Shown: positions 8,815 through 17,399, counted from the first letter of the stretch. The stretch: 64,000 nt of DNA from Actinospica robiniae DSM 44927 (GCF_000504285.1 NZ_KI632511.1:3159372-3223371); one strand, 5' to 3'. The notes: generated from the sequence alone by a model not told the origin. Translations and numbers: made by a program.

Positions 8815-9513
8815 GTGTATCAGGAGCGGCCGGCGCAGGTGCGCGGCGGCGTGCTGTGGACCAGCGTCGCCGCCGCGGACGGTGACGCGCTGATCGTCCC
8901 GGACGGCTGCATGGACCTGATGTGGTACGACGGCACCTTGCAGGTCGCCGGGCCCGATTCGGTCCCCTTCGCGATCCGGATGCAAGCGGGCGCCGCGTCA
9001 GCCGGGCTGCGGTTCGCACCTGGCACCGCGCCGAGCGTGCTCGGCGTCCCGGCGCACGAGCTGCTCAACCAGCGCGTGCGGCTCGAGGACCTGTGGTCGG
9101 CGGCGGAAGCACGCCGGGCTGCGGAGCGGATCGCTGACGCGCCCGACCACGGTGTGGCGCTGGAACGTCTGGCCGTCGAGCTGGCCGGGCGGGCCGAGTC
9201 GACTGATCCGCTCATCAGTGCGCTGACCGCACAAGCGCAGGCCGGCCAGCCGGTGGCCGAGATGGCGCACCGGGCGGGCCTCAGCCAGCGGCAGTTGCTG
9301 CGCCGCTGCCTGCCCGCGTTCGGCTACGGCCCGAAGACGCTGGCCCGGATCCTGCGCGTGCAGCGGGCGCTGGCGCTGGCCCGCTCCACACAGCGCCCCC
9401 GTTTCGCCGACGTGGCCGCGGCGACCGGCTACGCGGACCAGGCGCACCTCGCCCGCGAGATCAGGGCCCTGACCGGGCAGCCGCTCGGCGCCGCCGTTAA
9501 GCCAGGGGCCTGA
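8815..9513 (+). CDS. AraC-family transcriptional regulator with DUF6597-type N-terminus
   Basis: A 232-residue regulator. The N-terminal part (ALIVPDGCMDLMWYDGTLQVAGPDS) matches the sensor-like domain seen before AraC HTHs in actinomycetes. The C-terminal double HTH includes EMAHRAGLSQRQLLRRCLPAFGYGP and FADVAAATGYADQAHLAREI. The GTG at 8815 was chosen because TAGGAG sits about 3 bases upstream; longer readings run into the previous gene. It probably controls itself or neighbours; its ligand is unknown. Confidence 0.85.
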   Translation: MYQERPAQVRGGVLWTSVAAADGDALIVPDGCMDLMWYDGTLQVAGPDSVPFAIRMQAGAASAGLRFAPGTAPSVLGVPAHELLNQRVRLEDLWSAAEARRAAERIADAPDHGVALERLAVELAGRAESTDPLISALTAQAQAGQPVAEMAHRAGLSQRQLLRRCLPAFGYGPKTLARILRVQRALALARSTQRPRFADVAAATGYADQAHLAREIRALTGQPLGAAVKPGA

Positions 9514-9524
9514 TCAACGTCTTC

Positions 9525-9932
9525 TCACCCGTCCGCGAGCGAGGCGAACAGGTCCACGCTGTTGCCGTCCGGGTCGAGGACCTGGGCGTAGCGCTGGCCC
9601 CAGAACGCGTCCCACGGCTGCCGATGGCTGCGGTAGCCGGCCCCGACCAGGTCCTCGTACACGGCGTCCACGCCCGCGGCGCTGCCGCAGTGGAAAGCCA
9701 GCGACATCGCCGGGCCGCCGACCGCGGGCGACCACTGCGGGTCGAAGGACCGGACGACGTCCGTCGTGTCGAAGGCCAGCCGCAGGCCGCCCGGCAGCGT
9801 CAGCTCCACGTGCGGCTCCGCGTCGGCCGACGCGGGCAGCTCGAGGCCTAGGCGCCGATAGAAGGCGAGCGCCTTGCCCATGTCCGCGACGACGAGGCCG
9901 ATGAGGTCGAGGTGCACCCGAGGTGTGGTCAT
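9525..9932 (-). CDS. VOC-superfamily (glyoxalase/bleomycin-resistance-like) protein
   Basis: A 135-residue single-unit VOC protein starting MTTPRVHLDLIGLVVADM. The two beta-alpha-beta-beta-beta modules are visible, with KALAFYRRLGL in the first and YAQVLDPDGNSVDLFASL in the second. Family members bind metal or hydrophobic ligands as dimers. It is convergent with the AraC gene across 11 bp. The substrate is unknown. Confidence 0.85.
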   Translation of the reverse strand: MTTPRVHLDLIGLVVADMGKALAFYRRLGLELPASADAEPHVELTLPGGLRLAFDTTDVVRSFDPQWSPAVGGPAMSLAFHCGSAAGVDAVYEDLVGAGYRSHRQPWDAFWGQRYAQVLDPDGNSVDLFASLADG

Positions 9933-9996
9933 GCGTCCAACTTAGGCTTCCGCCATGCCGCCGGTCTTGAACGAATCGGACGCGTCTCGGGCCCGG

Positions 9997-11223
9997 TCAA
10001 CTGAGCGGGTGGCCCGGCGCGAGGTACGCGGCGATGCTGGTGGCGATCGTCTGGGCGTAGTTGGTGTTCGGGGTGGCGGCGGGGCCGTCGGTGGTGTCGA
10101 CGGCGATCGACAGCTTTTGCGACGGCAGGTAGGCCTGGATGGCGAAGTAGCCGGAGAACGACGGATTCTGCACGACCCATGTGTTGATCACTTGAATGCC
10201 GATGCCGTAGTGCGCGGCCTCGGTGTTGTGGCGGCAGATTCCCGGCGGGCACGCGGCCGCGTCGCCGAGCCCGACCGTGCCCGGGTCGAGCTGGATCCGG
10301 TGCGACGCCGGGGAGAGCAGCGCGCCGGACCCGACGGCCTGGGCGGAGGTGGCCAGGTCGCAGATGTCCTGAGTCAGGATCGCGCCGTGCGCGGTGGTCC
10401 AGGAAGGGTTCCAGTAGGTGGATTCCTCGTAGGTGCCGCGCTCTGAGGTGAACGCGTGTACCGGATGCACGATCGGCGGCTTGGAGTCGATCGAGGTGCT
10501 GTCCAGGTGGAGCGGCTCGAGGATCCGCTCGCGCAGGAGCTCGTCGAGCGGCCTGCCGGTGATCTTCGCCAGGGCCTCGCCGAGAAGGACGAAGTTGGCG
10601 TGCGAGTAGCTCCAGTTGGTCCCCGGCGTGTACCAGAGCGTGTGGCTGAAGGGGAAGGCGAGCAGCTCGGGCTCGGTCCAGTACTTGAACGGCTGGGCCT
10701 CGAGCTCGGCCGCGAACACCGGGTCGATGACGTAGTCGTGCAGGCCCGAGGTGGAGTCCGCCAGCATCCGCAGCGTGATCTGCTGCGAGTGCGGGACCTG
10801 CGGGAGCCAGCGCGAGATCGGGTCGTCGAGGTCGACGACGCCCTCCTGGGCCAGCTGAAGCAGGATCATGCCCATGTAGGCGATCCCGACCGAGCCCGTG
10901 CGGAAGCGCATGTCCGCATCGGCGGGGATGCCCGTCATGGACCGGCCCAGCGCGGCGGTGAGCAGGTTGCGCCTGCCCTCGGTGACTTTGAGGATGACGG
11001 AGTTCAGTCCGTACTGTCGTTCGGCCGTCTTGGCGATATCAAGGATCTTCAGGCCGGGGCCGCGGGTGGGCGTCGGCGACGCGACGCAGTCGCCCCGGTC
11101 TCCGCCTCCGCGCGGAGCTGCGGCGGCAGAAGCCGTGGCGGACGGGACGATCGCGGCGGCCAGAGCTGCGGCGGCGAAGAGCGCCGTGCTGCGACGCCTC
11201 CGCGGAACACGTGTCAATACCAT
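9997..11223 (-). CDS. Secreted class C beta-lactamase/DD-peptidase-like protein with degenerate active site
   Basis: A 408-residue exported protein with an N-terminal signal (RRRRSTALFAAAALAAAIVPSATASA) and the serine hydrolase fold of esterases and D-Ala-D-Ala carboxypeptidases. Expected family marks appear: LADSTSGLHDY, NWSYSHANFVLLGEAL and HYGIGI. However, the catalytic SxxK box reads RTGSVGIAYMG, with Ile where Lys should be. The YxN box reads YSH. This suggests a non-catalytic or altered binding protein. No operon partner is evident; the CBS protein upstream is 58 bp away on the same strand. Confidence 0.8.
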   Translation of the reverse strand: MVLTRVPRRRRSTALFAAAALAAAIVPSATASAAAAPRGGGDRGDCVASPTPTRGPGLKILDIAKTAERQYGLNSVILKVTEGRRNLLTAALGRSMTGIPADADMRFRTGSVGIAYMGMILLQLAQEGVVDLDDPISRWLPQVPHSQQITLRMLADSTSGLHDYVIDPVFAAELEAQPFKYWTEPELLAFPFSHTLWYTPGTNWSYSHANFVLLGEALAKITGRPLDELLRERILEPLHLDSTSIDSKPPIVHPVHAFTSERGTYEESTYWNPSWTTAHGAILTQDICDLATSAQAVGSGALLSPASHRIQLDPGTVGLGDAAACPPGICRHNTEAAHYGIGIQVINTWVVQNPSFSGYFAIQAYLPSQKLSIAVDTTDGPAATPNTNYAQTIATSIAAYLAPGHPLS

Positions 11224-11280
11224 GCGGGACAGTAAAGTATTGAAACCCGTGGAGGCGTGCGTACCACGCCGCCGGCCTCT

Positions 11281-11709
11281 TCAGCTCTGCACGTAGTCGA
11301 TCAGGTTCTGGCGGTCGAACTCGAGCTGGTCGATGGTGGACTTCACCACGTCGCCGATGCTGACGATGCCGACCAGGCGGCCGTTCTCGACCACCGGCAC
11401 GTGCCGGATCCGGCGCTCGGTCATCGTCTCGCGCAACTGCTCGACCTGGTCGCCGGGGGCACAGGTGGAGACCTCCCACACGGTGATCTCGGAGACCGGG
11501 CCGTCCAGGATCGCGTCGCCGCGGTCGTGCAGGCGGCGCACCACGTCGCGCTCGGAGACGATCCCGCCGACCGTCTCGCCGTCGGCCGAGACCACCACGG
11601 CGCCGATGTTCCGCTCGGCCAGGACCGCGAGCAGTTCCCGGCAGGGTGCGTCGGGGCGGATCGTGGTCGCCCCGCGCCCCTTGTGTCGGAGCACGTCCTC
11701 AACTCTCAT
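11281..11709 (-). CDS. Tandem CBS-domain protein
   Basis: A 142-residue soluble protein with two CBS motifs, residues about 8-65 (IRPDAPCRELLAVLAERNIG to VSERDVVRRL) and about 80-138 (QLRETMTERRIRHVPVVENG to VSIGDVV). CBS pairs bind adenosyl ligands such as AMP, ATP or SAM. The ATG at 11709 was preferred over an upstream start at 11748 because GAGGGAAG lies just upstream and translation begins MRVEDVL, the normal family start. Confidence 0.88.
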   Translation of the reverse strand: MRVEDVLRHKGRGATTIRPDAPCRELLAVLAERNIGAVVVSADGETVGGIVSERDVVRRLHDRGDAILDGPVSEITVWEVSTCAPGDQVEQLRETMTERRIRHVPVVENGRLVGIVSIGDVVKSTIDQLEFDRQNLIDYVQS

Positions 11710-11797
11710 GGCTTCCCTCACCTTCGAAGGAGCTGGCTCTCCTTCCACCTTCGCGGATGAGGCCGCCGATGGCCAGCCCCTTGTCGAGTGAAGGTTG

Positions 11798-11813
11798 TTT
11801 GACTAAAGTCAAA
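11798..11813. promoter_or_regulatory. MarR-type palindrome directly upstream of the MarR-GNAT gene
   Basis: TTTGACT (11798-11804), AA, AGTCAAA (11807-11813) is a perfect 7 bp dyad ending four bases before the GTG start at 11818. Size and AT-rich core fit a MarR operator; binding would block a transcript starting at or near the start codon. Autorepression is inferred. Confidence 0.6.
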
Positions 11814-11817
11814 TAAT

Positions 11818-12699
11818 GTGAGCACATCCTCTCAGGACACGATGATCTTCCGCCGGTTCAGCCGGTATTTCACCAGGCGCGTCGGGGTGCTCTCCGACGA
11901 GTACCTGGGACAGGCCCGCCCGCTCGGCGCGGCCCGGGTGCTGTTCGAGATCGGCTCCGGTACCTCGTTGCGCGAGCTACGGACCCGGCTGGGCCTCGAT
12001 CCGGGATATCTGAGCCGGATCCTGCGCTCGCTCGAGGACGAAGGGCTGGTGCGGCTGAGCGCGAACCCGGACGACGGACGCTCGCGCGTGGCGCGGCTCA
12101 CCGCGGCGGGCGAAGCAGAGCTCGATGAACAGCACCGCCGGGCGAACGACGCGGCCGAAACCCTGCTGGACGCGCTCAGCGACAAGCAGCGGGACGAGTT
12201 GGTCACCGCCCTCGACACCGCGCAGCGGCTGCTGCGACTCGCGGCCGTCGACGTCGTGGCGGTGGATCCGGAGTCGCCCGACGCGCGCGCCTGCCTGGCC
12301 GGGTACGTCGCCGAGCTGCGGCAGCGGTTTCCCGAAGGCTTCGAGGAGGCAGACCTCGTCCGACCGCGGGAGGTGCGGGGCGAGGCCGGCGCCTTCCTGG
12401 TCGCCTACGAAGACGGCGTCGCGGTCGGCTGCGGCGCGGTACGCGTCCTCGAGCCGGGGCTCGGCGAGATCCGCAACGTCTGGGTGGCGGCCGCTGCGCG
12501 CGGGCTGGGCCTGGGCAGGACGCTGATGGCTCGGTTGGAGGGCGAGGCGGCGCGGCGCGGCCTCAAAGCCGTCCGACTCGGCACCCATCCGGCCCTCAGC
12601 GAGGCTCTCCAGATGTACGCGACCAGCGGATACACCGAGATCCCGCAGTACGCGCCGGAAGCACACGCCCAGTACTTCTTCGAGAAGCGCCTGGGCTGA
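11818..12699 (+). CDS. MarR-GNAT bifunctional helix-turn-helix/acetyltransferase
   Basis: A 293-residue fusion. Residues about 1-145 are a winged helix MarR domain (ARVLFEIGSGTSLRELRTRL, GYLSRILRSLEDEGLVRL, wing NPDDGRSRVARLTAAG). Residues about 150-293 are a GNAT acetyltransferase with the acetyl-CoA loop ARGLGLGRTL and the end TSGYTEIPQY. The GTG at 11818 has no Shine-Dalgarno sequence and lies against the palindrome, so the mRNA may be leaderless. Such fusions are known one-component regulators whose acetyl-transfer substrate is seldom identified. Confidence 0.9.
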   Translation: MSTSSQDTMIFRRFSRYFTRRVGVLSDEYLGQARPLGAARVLFEIGSGTSLRELRTRLGLDPGYLSRILRSLEDEGLVRLSANPDDGRSRVARLTAAGEAELDEQHRRANDAAETLLDALSDKQRDELVTALDTAQRLLRLAAVDVVAVDPESPDARACLAGYVAELRQRFPEGFEEADLVRPREVRGEAGAFLVAYEDGVAVGCGAVRVLEPGLGEIRNVWVAAAARGLGLGRTLMARLEGEAARRGLKAVRLGTHPALSEALQMYATSGYTEIPQYAPEAHAQYFFEKRLG

Positions 12700-12860
12700 T
12701 CGGTCCCGGCGGCCGCGATCGAGCCGCGAAGGAGCCAAGATCGAGCCGCACGAAATTTTCGCGGCGAGGGCGCCGGGCAGTCCGGTGCCCATGAGCTGGA
12801 CCGTCGGACGACCGGATCCCGCCACCCGGCCGCCGCTCTCGGCGACCGGTCCCGCCATTC

Positions 12861-12880
12861 TTGACTAAATCGGTTTAGCG
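12861..12880 (+). promoter_or_regulatory. Operator-like element upstream of GH5 gene, shared with the CE2 esterase
   Basis: TTGACTAAATCGGTTTAGCG contains CTAAA-TCGG-TTTAG, a dyad with a central CG typical of LacI-family sites, preceded by a possible -35 TTGACT. A related element, TTGACTTAACCGGTTAAACA, lies at 26813. They are 70 and 69 bp before their start codons. Co-regulation by one LacI-type repressor, not in this window, is inferred. Confidence 0.55.
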
Positions 12881-12930
12881 AATCAGCCTTCTCGTCGAAG
12901 AATTCCTTCTCCGAGAGGGAGGTATCTCCC

Positions 12931-14514
12931 ATGCTCCGTCGCAATGCCCTGGTGGCCACCGTCACCGCCGGGGTGCTCGCCACGGCCGGGCTCACCGTGG
13001 CCACGACCCTGCCGGCCGCCGCCGCGAGTAGCGGCTGCTCCATCGCCTACGCCGTGCAGAGCCAGTGGCCCGGCGGCTTCACCGCGAACGTCACCATCAC
13101 CAATCTGGGGGCGGCGGTGAACGGCTGGACGCTCGCGTTCGCCTTCCCGGCCGCCGGGCAGTCGGTCACCCAGGGCTGGAGCGCCACCTTCGCGCAGGCC
13201 GGCGCGCAGGTGACCGCGACCAACCTGAGCTGGAACGCGTCGCTGGCCACCAACGGCACCGCCTCGATCGGGTTCAACGGCGCCTGGACCGGGAGCAACC
13301 CGGTGCCCGCGTCGTTCTCGCTCAACGGCGTCGCCTGCACCGGGTCGGTCACCTCGTCCTCGCCCTCCGCCAGCGCCTCGGCCTCGCACTCCGCGTCACC
13401 GAGCCCGTCGGCGTCCGCGAGCGCATCGGCTTCGGCGTCCGCCTCGGCCTCGCCCTCCGGGAGCCCGTCCGGCTACAACGGTCCGGCGCCCGCGTTGCAC
13501 GTGTCCGGCAACCACCTGGTCACCGCGGCCGGCGCGGACTACCGCATGCTCGGCGTCAACCGCTCCAGCGGCGAGTTCGCTTGCATCCAGGGCAACGGTA
13601 TGTGGGACGGTCCGGCCGACCAGACCATGATCGACGCGATGAAGACCTGGAACATCCACACCGTGCGCATCCCGCTCAACGAGGAGTGCTGGCTCGGCAC
13701 CTCGGACGTGCCGGCCAGCGGAACCAGCGGCGCGGCGTACCAGTCGGCCGTCAAGAGCTACACGGATCTGCTGGTGGCGAACGGGATCAACGTCATCCTG
13801 GACCTGCACTGGACCTACGGGCTCTACACCGGCAACGGCGCGGGCTGTTCGGACACGGCGGCCACCTGCCAGAAGCCGATGCCCGACATGCAGTACACGC
13901 CCACCTTCTGGAGCCAGGTCGCCACCATGTTCAAGGGCGACAACGCCGTCCTGTTCGACCTGTTCAACGAGCCCTACCCGGATGCGGCGGACAACTGGGC
14001 GGACGCCACCGAGGCGTGGACCTGCCTGCGGGACGGCGGGACCTGCACCGGCATCGGCTACCAGGTGGCCGGCATGCAGACGCTGGTGAACGCGGTGCGC
14101 GCCACCGGGGCCAGCAACGTCCTCATGATCGGCGGCCTGGCCTGGGCGAACGACCTGAGCCAGTGGCTGGCCTACGAGCCGACGGACCCGGACGGGAACA
14201 TCGTAGCCTCCTGGCACTCGTACAACTTCAACAGCTGCAACAGCAGCACCTGCTGGAACAGTACCATCGCCCCGGTCGCCGCGAAGGTGCCGGTGCAGGC
14301 GGGCGAGATTGGCCAGAACAACTGCAATGACGACTACATCAACTCGGTGATGACCTGGGCCGACACCGAGGGCATCGGCTACACGGCCTGGACCTGGAAC
14401 CCCTGGGGCGTGTGCAACAGCAACGGAAACGACCTGATCCAGGACTGGAACGGCACCCCGACGGTGACCTACGGCCAGGGATTCCAGGCGCACCTGCTCA
14501 CCCAGCACCCCTAG
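12931..14514 (+). CDS. Secreted GH5 endoglucanase with N-terminal CBM2
   Basis: A 527-residue exported cellulase. Signal peptide about residues 1-31 (cleavage near AAAASS). CBM2 at about 34-138 with CSIAYAVQSQWPGGF, conserved Trp residues and a pair of terminal Cys. A Ser/Ala/Pro linker follows at about 140-182. The GH5 barrel has HTVRIPLNEECW, ILDLHWTYG, FDLFNEPYP (acid/base Glu near 347) and VQAGEIGQNN (nucleophile Glu near 459). All expected catalytic residues are present. It hydrolyses beta-1,4-glucan outside the cell. A LacI-like dyad lies 50-70 bp upstream. GGGAGG before the ATG is a strong ribosome site. Confidence 0.93.
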   Translation: MLRRNALVATVTAGVLATAGLTVATTLPAAAASSGCSIAYAVQSQWPGGFTANVTITNLGAAVNGWTLAFAFPAAGQSVTQGWSATFAQAGAQVTATNLSWNASLATNGTASIGFNGAWTGSNPVPASFSLNGVACTGSVTSSSPSASASASHSASPSPSASASASASASASASPSGSPSGYNGPAPALHVSGNHLVTAAGADYRMLGVNRSSGEFACIQGNGMWDGPADQTMIDAMKTWNIHTVRIPLNEECWLGTSDVPASGTSGAAYQSAVKSYTDLLVANGINVILDLHWTYGLYTGNGAGCSDTAATCQKPMPDMQYTPTFWSQVATMFKGDNAVLFDLFNEPYPDAADNWADATEAWTCLRDGGTCTGIGYQVAGMQTLVNAVRATGASNVLMIGGLAWANDLSQWLAYEPTDPDGNIVASWHSYNFNSCNSSTCWNSTIAPVAAKVPVQAGEIGQNNCNDDYINSVMTWADTEGIGYTAWTWNPWGVCNSNGNDLIQDWNGTPTVTYGQGFQAHLLTQHP

Positions 14515-14552
14515 GGCCTGCACGAGGTTCAGCCCTTAGCAGTACTCTGGTT

Positions 14553-14582
14553 CGGTCCGGGCGCACGGCCCGGGCCGGACCG
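14553..14582 (+). terminator. Probable terminator after the GH5 gene
   Basis: CGGTCCGG (14553-14560) pairs with CCGGACCG (14575-14582), with GC-rich inner pairing. It lies 39 bp after the GH5 stop and lacks a U tract, which is usual in high-GC actinomycetes. Confidence 0.5.
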
Positions 14583-14641
14583 GCCAGGCGCGCAAGCCGG
14601 CGCGGCAGGATCCGGCCGCCGCCGGCTTCGAAGGGTTCGGC

Positions 14642-15187
14642 ATGTACCACAGAGGCCCGGAAGAGAGACCCGATCACCGCAGGCTGCTCATGGCGGATCA
14701 CGTCGCACGTTTCCCCGGGCCGGTGGCGATCTCGGACGAGGTGCCGGAGGGCTTGATCGCGTTGGCCGGCTTCCAGAACTCCGACGGCCGACCCTGGGCC
14801 ATCCAAGTCCGCTACCGCGATCCCGACGACGGCGGTCGACGCGTCGTCGTGCGCACCACGCGCGGCAGCCTGGACTGGACTCCGGTGATCGGAACGATCG
14901 AGAACGTGCGCACCGTCATGCTCAACTGCGGCGCTCGGCCGATCGAACCAGGCTTCGAGGAGCCGGTAGAGGTCGAGATCGAAGGCGAAGCGGTGCAGGC
15001 GGTCCGCATCGCGTGCCTCGACGGCGACTGCGCGATGGCTTTCGACTGGCGCGGCCAGCACGTCTACGTCGTCGGAACCGAAGAACTCGCCGACGCACTG
15101 CGGCTGCGCAGCGCCACCGTGGCCGATTTTGAGGCCTACGACGCGGCGCACCGCGCCCGGTACGGGCCGGACTCGAGACGGTCCTGA
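14642..15187 (+). CDS. Hypothetical protein, 181 aa
   Basis: I do not recognise the family. The protein is soluble, acidic, without signal peptide or membrane segment. Its central part is beta-rich (WAIQVRYRDPDDGGRRVVVR, VEVEIEGEAVQAVRIACL, GQHVYVVGTEE). AAGGG at a normal distance supports the ATG at 14642; an in-frame ATG at 14690 is the alternative. It stands alone between the cellulase and a lipoprotein gene. Codon use matches its neighbours, so it is likely real. Confidence 0.65.
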   Translation: MYHRGPEERPDHRRLLMADHVARFPGPVAISDEVPEGLIALAGFQNSDGRPWAIQVRYRDPDDGGRRVVVRTTRGSLDWTPVIGTIENVRTVMLNCGARPIEPGFEEPVEVEIEGEAVQAVRIACLDGDCAMAFDWRGQHVYVVGTEELADALRLRSATVADFEAYDAAHRARYGPDSRRS

Positions 15188-15352
15188 CGGCCGGACGCGC
15201 CCGGCTCTCATCCGGACGGGTGAAAGGCGCCGGGGCCCGGAGCGCCGGAAGGCCGGATCGGGTGCCAGTACGTAACGTGACTCGCACATCAACCCTCGAA
15301 GGCTTCGCGTGTTGCCTCCCAGGGGTCCGAGTTCACCTGAAAGAGACCTGTC

Positions 15353-15892
15353 ATGAAGCGCGTCGCCAGCTGTCTGGCCGGTTTGGCCGCCGTCGTGGCC
15401 AGCCTGTCCGGATGCAGCAGCTCGAACAATTCGAGCACATCCACGCCCGCAACGACCGCCCTCCAGAGCGCCACCGCCAACATCACGCCCACCGGCGCCG
15501 CCACGGTGAAGACCGCGAGCTCGCCGGTCGGCCAGATCCTGGTCGACGGCTCGGGCCGGACGCTCTACCTCTTCGAGGCCGACACCGGACCCACCTCGAC
15601 CTGCACCGGCACCTGCGCGGCGCAGTGGCCGCCGGATCTGACCGTCGGGACGCCGACCGGCACCGGGGTGAGTTCCTCCATGCTCGGAACGACCAAGCGA
15701 TCCGACAATACGACCCAGGTGACCTACAACGGCCACCCGCTCTACCACTTCGCCCTGGACACCGGCCCCGGCTCGACCAACGGGCAGGGCGTCAACGCCT
15801 TCGGCGCCCTCTGGTACACGGTCAACCCGAACGGCAGCGCGGACACCACCAAGCCCACCGGCTCGGCGAGCGCCTCGGCCGGACTCTACTGA
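15353..15892 (+). CDS. Secreted lipoprotein with COG4315-type repeats (Lipoprotein_15 family)
   Basis: A 179-residue lipoprotein. The signal ends in a lipobox VASLSGC, with Cys near residue 21, followed by a Ser/Thr-rich stretch. Two copies of the repeat follow: ILVDGSGRTLYLFEADTGPT with CTGTCAAQWPP, then VTYNGHPLYHFALDTGPGST with GALWYTVNPNG. This is the pattern of PF03640 cell-surface proteins of unknown role. The protein probably faces the outside of the membrane. A DUF6529-like membrane protein gene follows, a neighbour often seen with this family. Confidence 0.85.
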   Translation: MKRVASCLAGLAAVVASLSGCSSSNNSSTSTPATTALQSATANITPTGAATVKTASSPVGQILVDGSGRTLYLFEADTGPTSTCTGTCAAQWPPDLTVGTPTGTGVSSSMLGTTKRSDNTTQVTYNGHPLYHFALDTGPGSTNGQGVNAFGALWYTVNPNGSADTTKPTGSASASAGLY

Positions 15893-16007
15893 CCGCCGAG
15901 GTCCCCCGGCGTCCCGCCGCGTGGTCGCGCACCACGTCCGGCGGTACGTGCTGCCCCGTCTCGGCGTGTCGGGCCGCGTGCGAACGCGGGCGTACGAGAC
16001 TACGAGT

Positions 16008-16577
16008 GTGACTACGCAGGGATCGATCGGCCCGCGCGGCCGGCGAGCGTGGCCGGCTGCCGCGGCCACGCTCGTCCTGTTCGTGGCAGTGTTCCTCGCG
16101 ATCTTCGCCATCGGTCGTGCGGTCACGCCCGACTACACCACCGGCCTGTTCGGCCAGCACCTCGAGGACGCGGTGCGGCTCAAGGCGCAGCTGGGCACGG
16201 CCCTGCTCGGCCTCGCGCTGATCCAGCTCGCCCTCGCGCTGTGGATGTACGGACGCCTGCCCGGCGTCGCCCGGGCGCCGCGCCGGGTGCGCATCTCGCA
16301 CCGCGTCATCGGAGCGCTGGCGTTCCTGCTGTCCGTGCCCATCGCCGTGCACTGCATCACGACCTACGGCATCGAGCTCACCCCCACCCGCGCCGCAGTC
16401 CACGCGCTCAGCGGGTGCTTCTTCTACGGCGCGTTCGCCGCGAAGGTGCTCGTCGTGCAGTGGCGCGAGACGCCGAAGTGGCTGCTCCCGGTGCTCGGCG
16501 GATGCCTCGTCGTCGCCGTCGCGGTCTCCTGGTACGCCGCCGCCCTGTGGTACTTCAACGGTTTCGCCCTGCCGTAA
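16008..16577 (+). CDS. Four-helix membrane protein, DUF6529-like (cytochrome b561-like fold)
   Basis: About 189 residues with four hydrophobic helices: AAATLVLFVAVFLAIFAIG, ALLGLALIQLALALWMYG, VIGALAFLLSVPIAVHCI and the C-terminal LLPVLGGCLVVAVAVSWYAA. His residues in RISHRVIGAL and PIAVHCITTY are placed as in haem-binding four-helix proteins. GTG at 16008 is preferred since the longer reading from 15921 is unlikely coding. With the COG4315 lipoprotein it may form a small redox pair; this is inference. Confidence 0.75.
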   Translation: MTTQGSIGPRGRRAWPAAAATLVLFVAVFLAIFAIGRAVTPDYTTGLFGQHLEDAVRLKAQLGTALLGLALIQLALALWMYGRLPGVARAPRRVRISHRVIGALAFLLSVPIAVHCITTYGIELTPTRAAVHALSGCFFYGAFAAKVLVVQWRETPKWLLPVLGGCLVVAVAVSWYAAALWYFNGFALP

Positions 16578-16669
16578 CGCCCGGCCGCCGCACGCGCGAT
16601 GTACGCGCATTTACCAGGACGTCGGCGAACTGACGGCGCTCGGCCTGCCCGCGGCCCGCATCCGACGCA

Positions 16670-16717
16670 ACGCTCGCCGGGGCGAGAACCCTGAGAGGTT
16701 CTCGCCCCGGCGAGCGT
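16670..16717. terminator. Perfect 21 bp hairpin, bidirectional terminator
   Basis: A 21-base arm (16670-16690) and its exact complement (16697-16717) flank the loop CTGAGA. It lies between convergent genes ending at 16577 (+) and 16731 (-). No U tract. It is the strongest terminator-type hairpin in the window. Confidence 0.85.
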
Positions 16718-16730
16718 CGGCCGACCTAGG

Positions 16731-17399
16731 TCAGTCCTTGGTCCAGGGCCCGAAGCCGTTGGACTCGAAAGCCTTGTCGGAGGCCTTGATGGTCACCACG
16801 GCCTTGTTGCCGTAGTCCACGTTGTCGTTCGCGGCGATCGAGTCGGTGTCGCCGGTGGTGTTGGTCATCCGCTGCCAGTAGCCGCCGGTCGAGTCGGTCG
16901 CCTTGGCCGAGTAGGTACCGGGCTGGATGTCGATGCCGACGATCAGCGTGCCCGATCCGAACTTGCCCCTGGTCAGCGAGGGGCCGTTCGCCGGGACCCA
17001 TCCGCCCATGCCGCTGGACTTGAAAGCCTTGTCGGTGGGCAGGATCGTGACCACCGCCTGGTCGCCTTGGTCGACGTTGTCGTTGGCGAGGATGGAGTCG
17101 TCCGAGCCCGTCGTGTCCTTATCGCGCTCCCAGTAGCCGCCGAGTTCGTCCGTCGCCAGCGCCTTGTAGGTGCCGGGTTGGATGTCCTTGCCGACGATCA
17201 GCGTTCCGTTGCCGATGCCCTTGGGCGCGGCGGGCTTCGGCGCGGCGGACTTCGCGCCGGCTGTGGTTTTCGCGCCTGCAGCCGTCTTCGCCGAGCCGGA
17301 CGCGGAGCTCGACTTGTCGGCCTGGCAGCCGGTGGCCGTGACGGCGAGCGCGGCGGCCAGCGTGAACGCGCCGACGGTCTTCTTCAGGTTGCGAGACAT
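16731..17399 (-). CDS. Lipoprotein with two tandem copies of a ~65-residue domain
   Basis: A 222-residue protein. The signal ends AVTATGC, with lipobox Cys near residue 23, then an Ala/Lys-rich spacer. Two tandem copies follow, each starting GTLIVGxDIQPGTY and continuing GGYWxR, DSIxANDNVDxG, AVVTI and KAF(K/E)S. Neither copy carries an enzyme motif I know; the domain is common in actinomycete surface proteins. The ATG at 17399 begins MSRNLKKTVGAF; an upstream GTG in frame is less likely. The gene ends at the 21 bp hairpin and diverges from the HTH-methylase gene. Confidence 0.8.
   Translation of the reverse strand: MSRNLKKTVGAFTLAAALAVTATGCQADKSSSASGSAKTAAGAKTTAGAKSAAPKPAAPKGIGNGTLIVGKDIQPGTYKALATDELGGYWERDKDTTGSDDSILANDNVDQGDQAVVTILPTDKAFKSSGMGGWVPANGPSLTRGKFGSGTLIVGIDIQPGTYSAKATDSTGGYWQRMTNTTGDTDSIAANDNVDYGNKAVVTIKASDKAFESNGFGPWTKD

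Noticed and set aside
13065-14330. A 421-codon ORF in another frame of the GH5 gene
   Set aside because: An out-of-frame shadow; the true frame holds signal peptide, CBM2 and intact catalytic residues.
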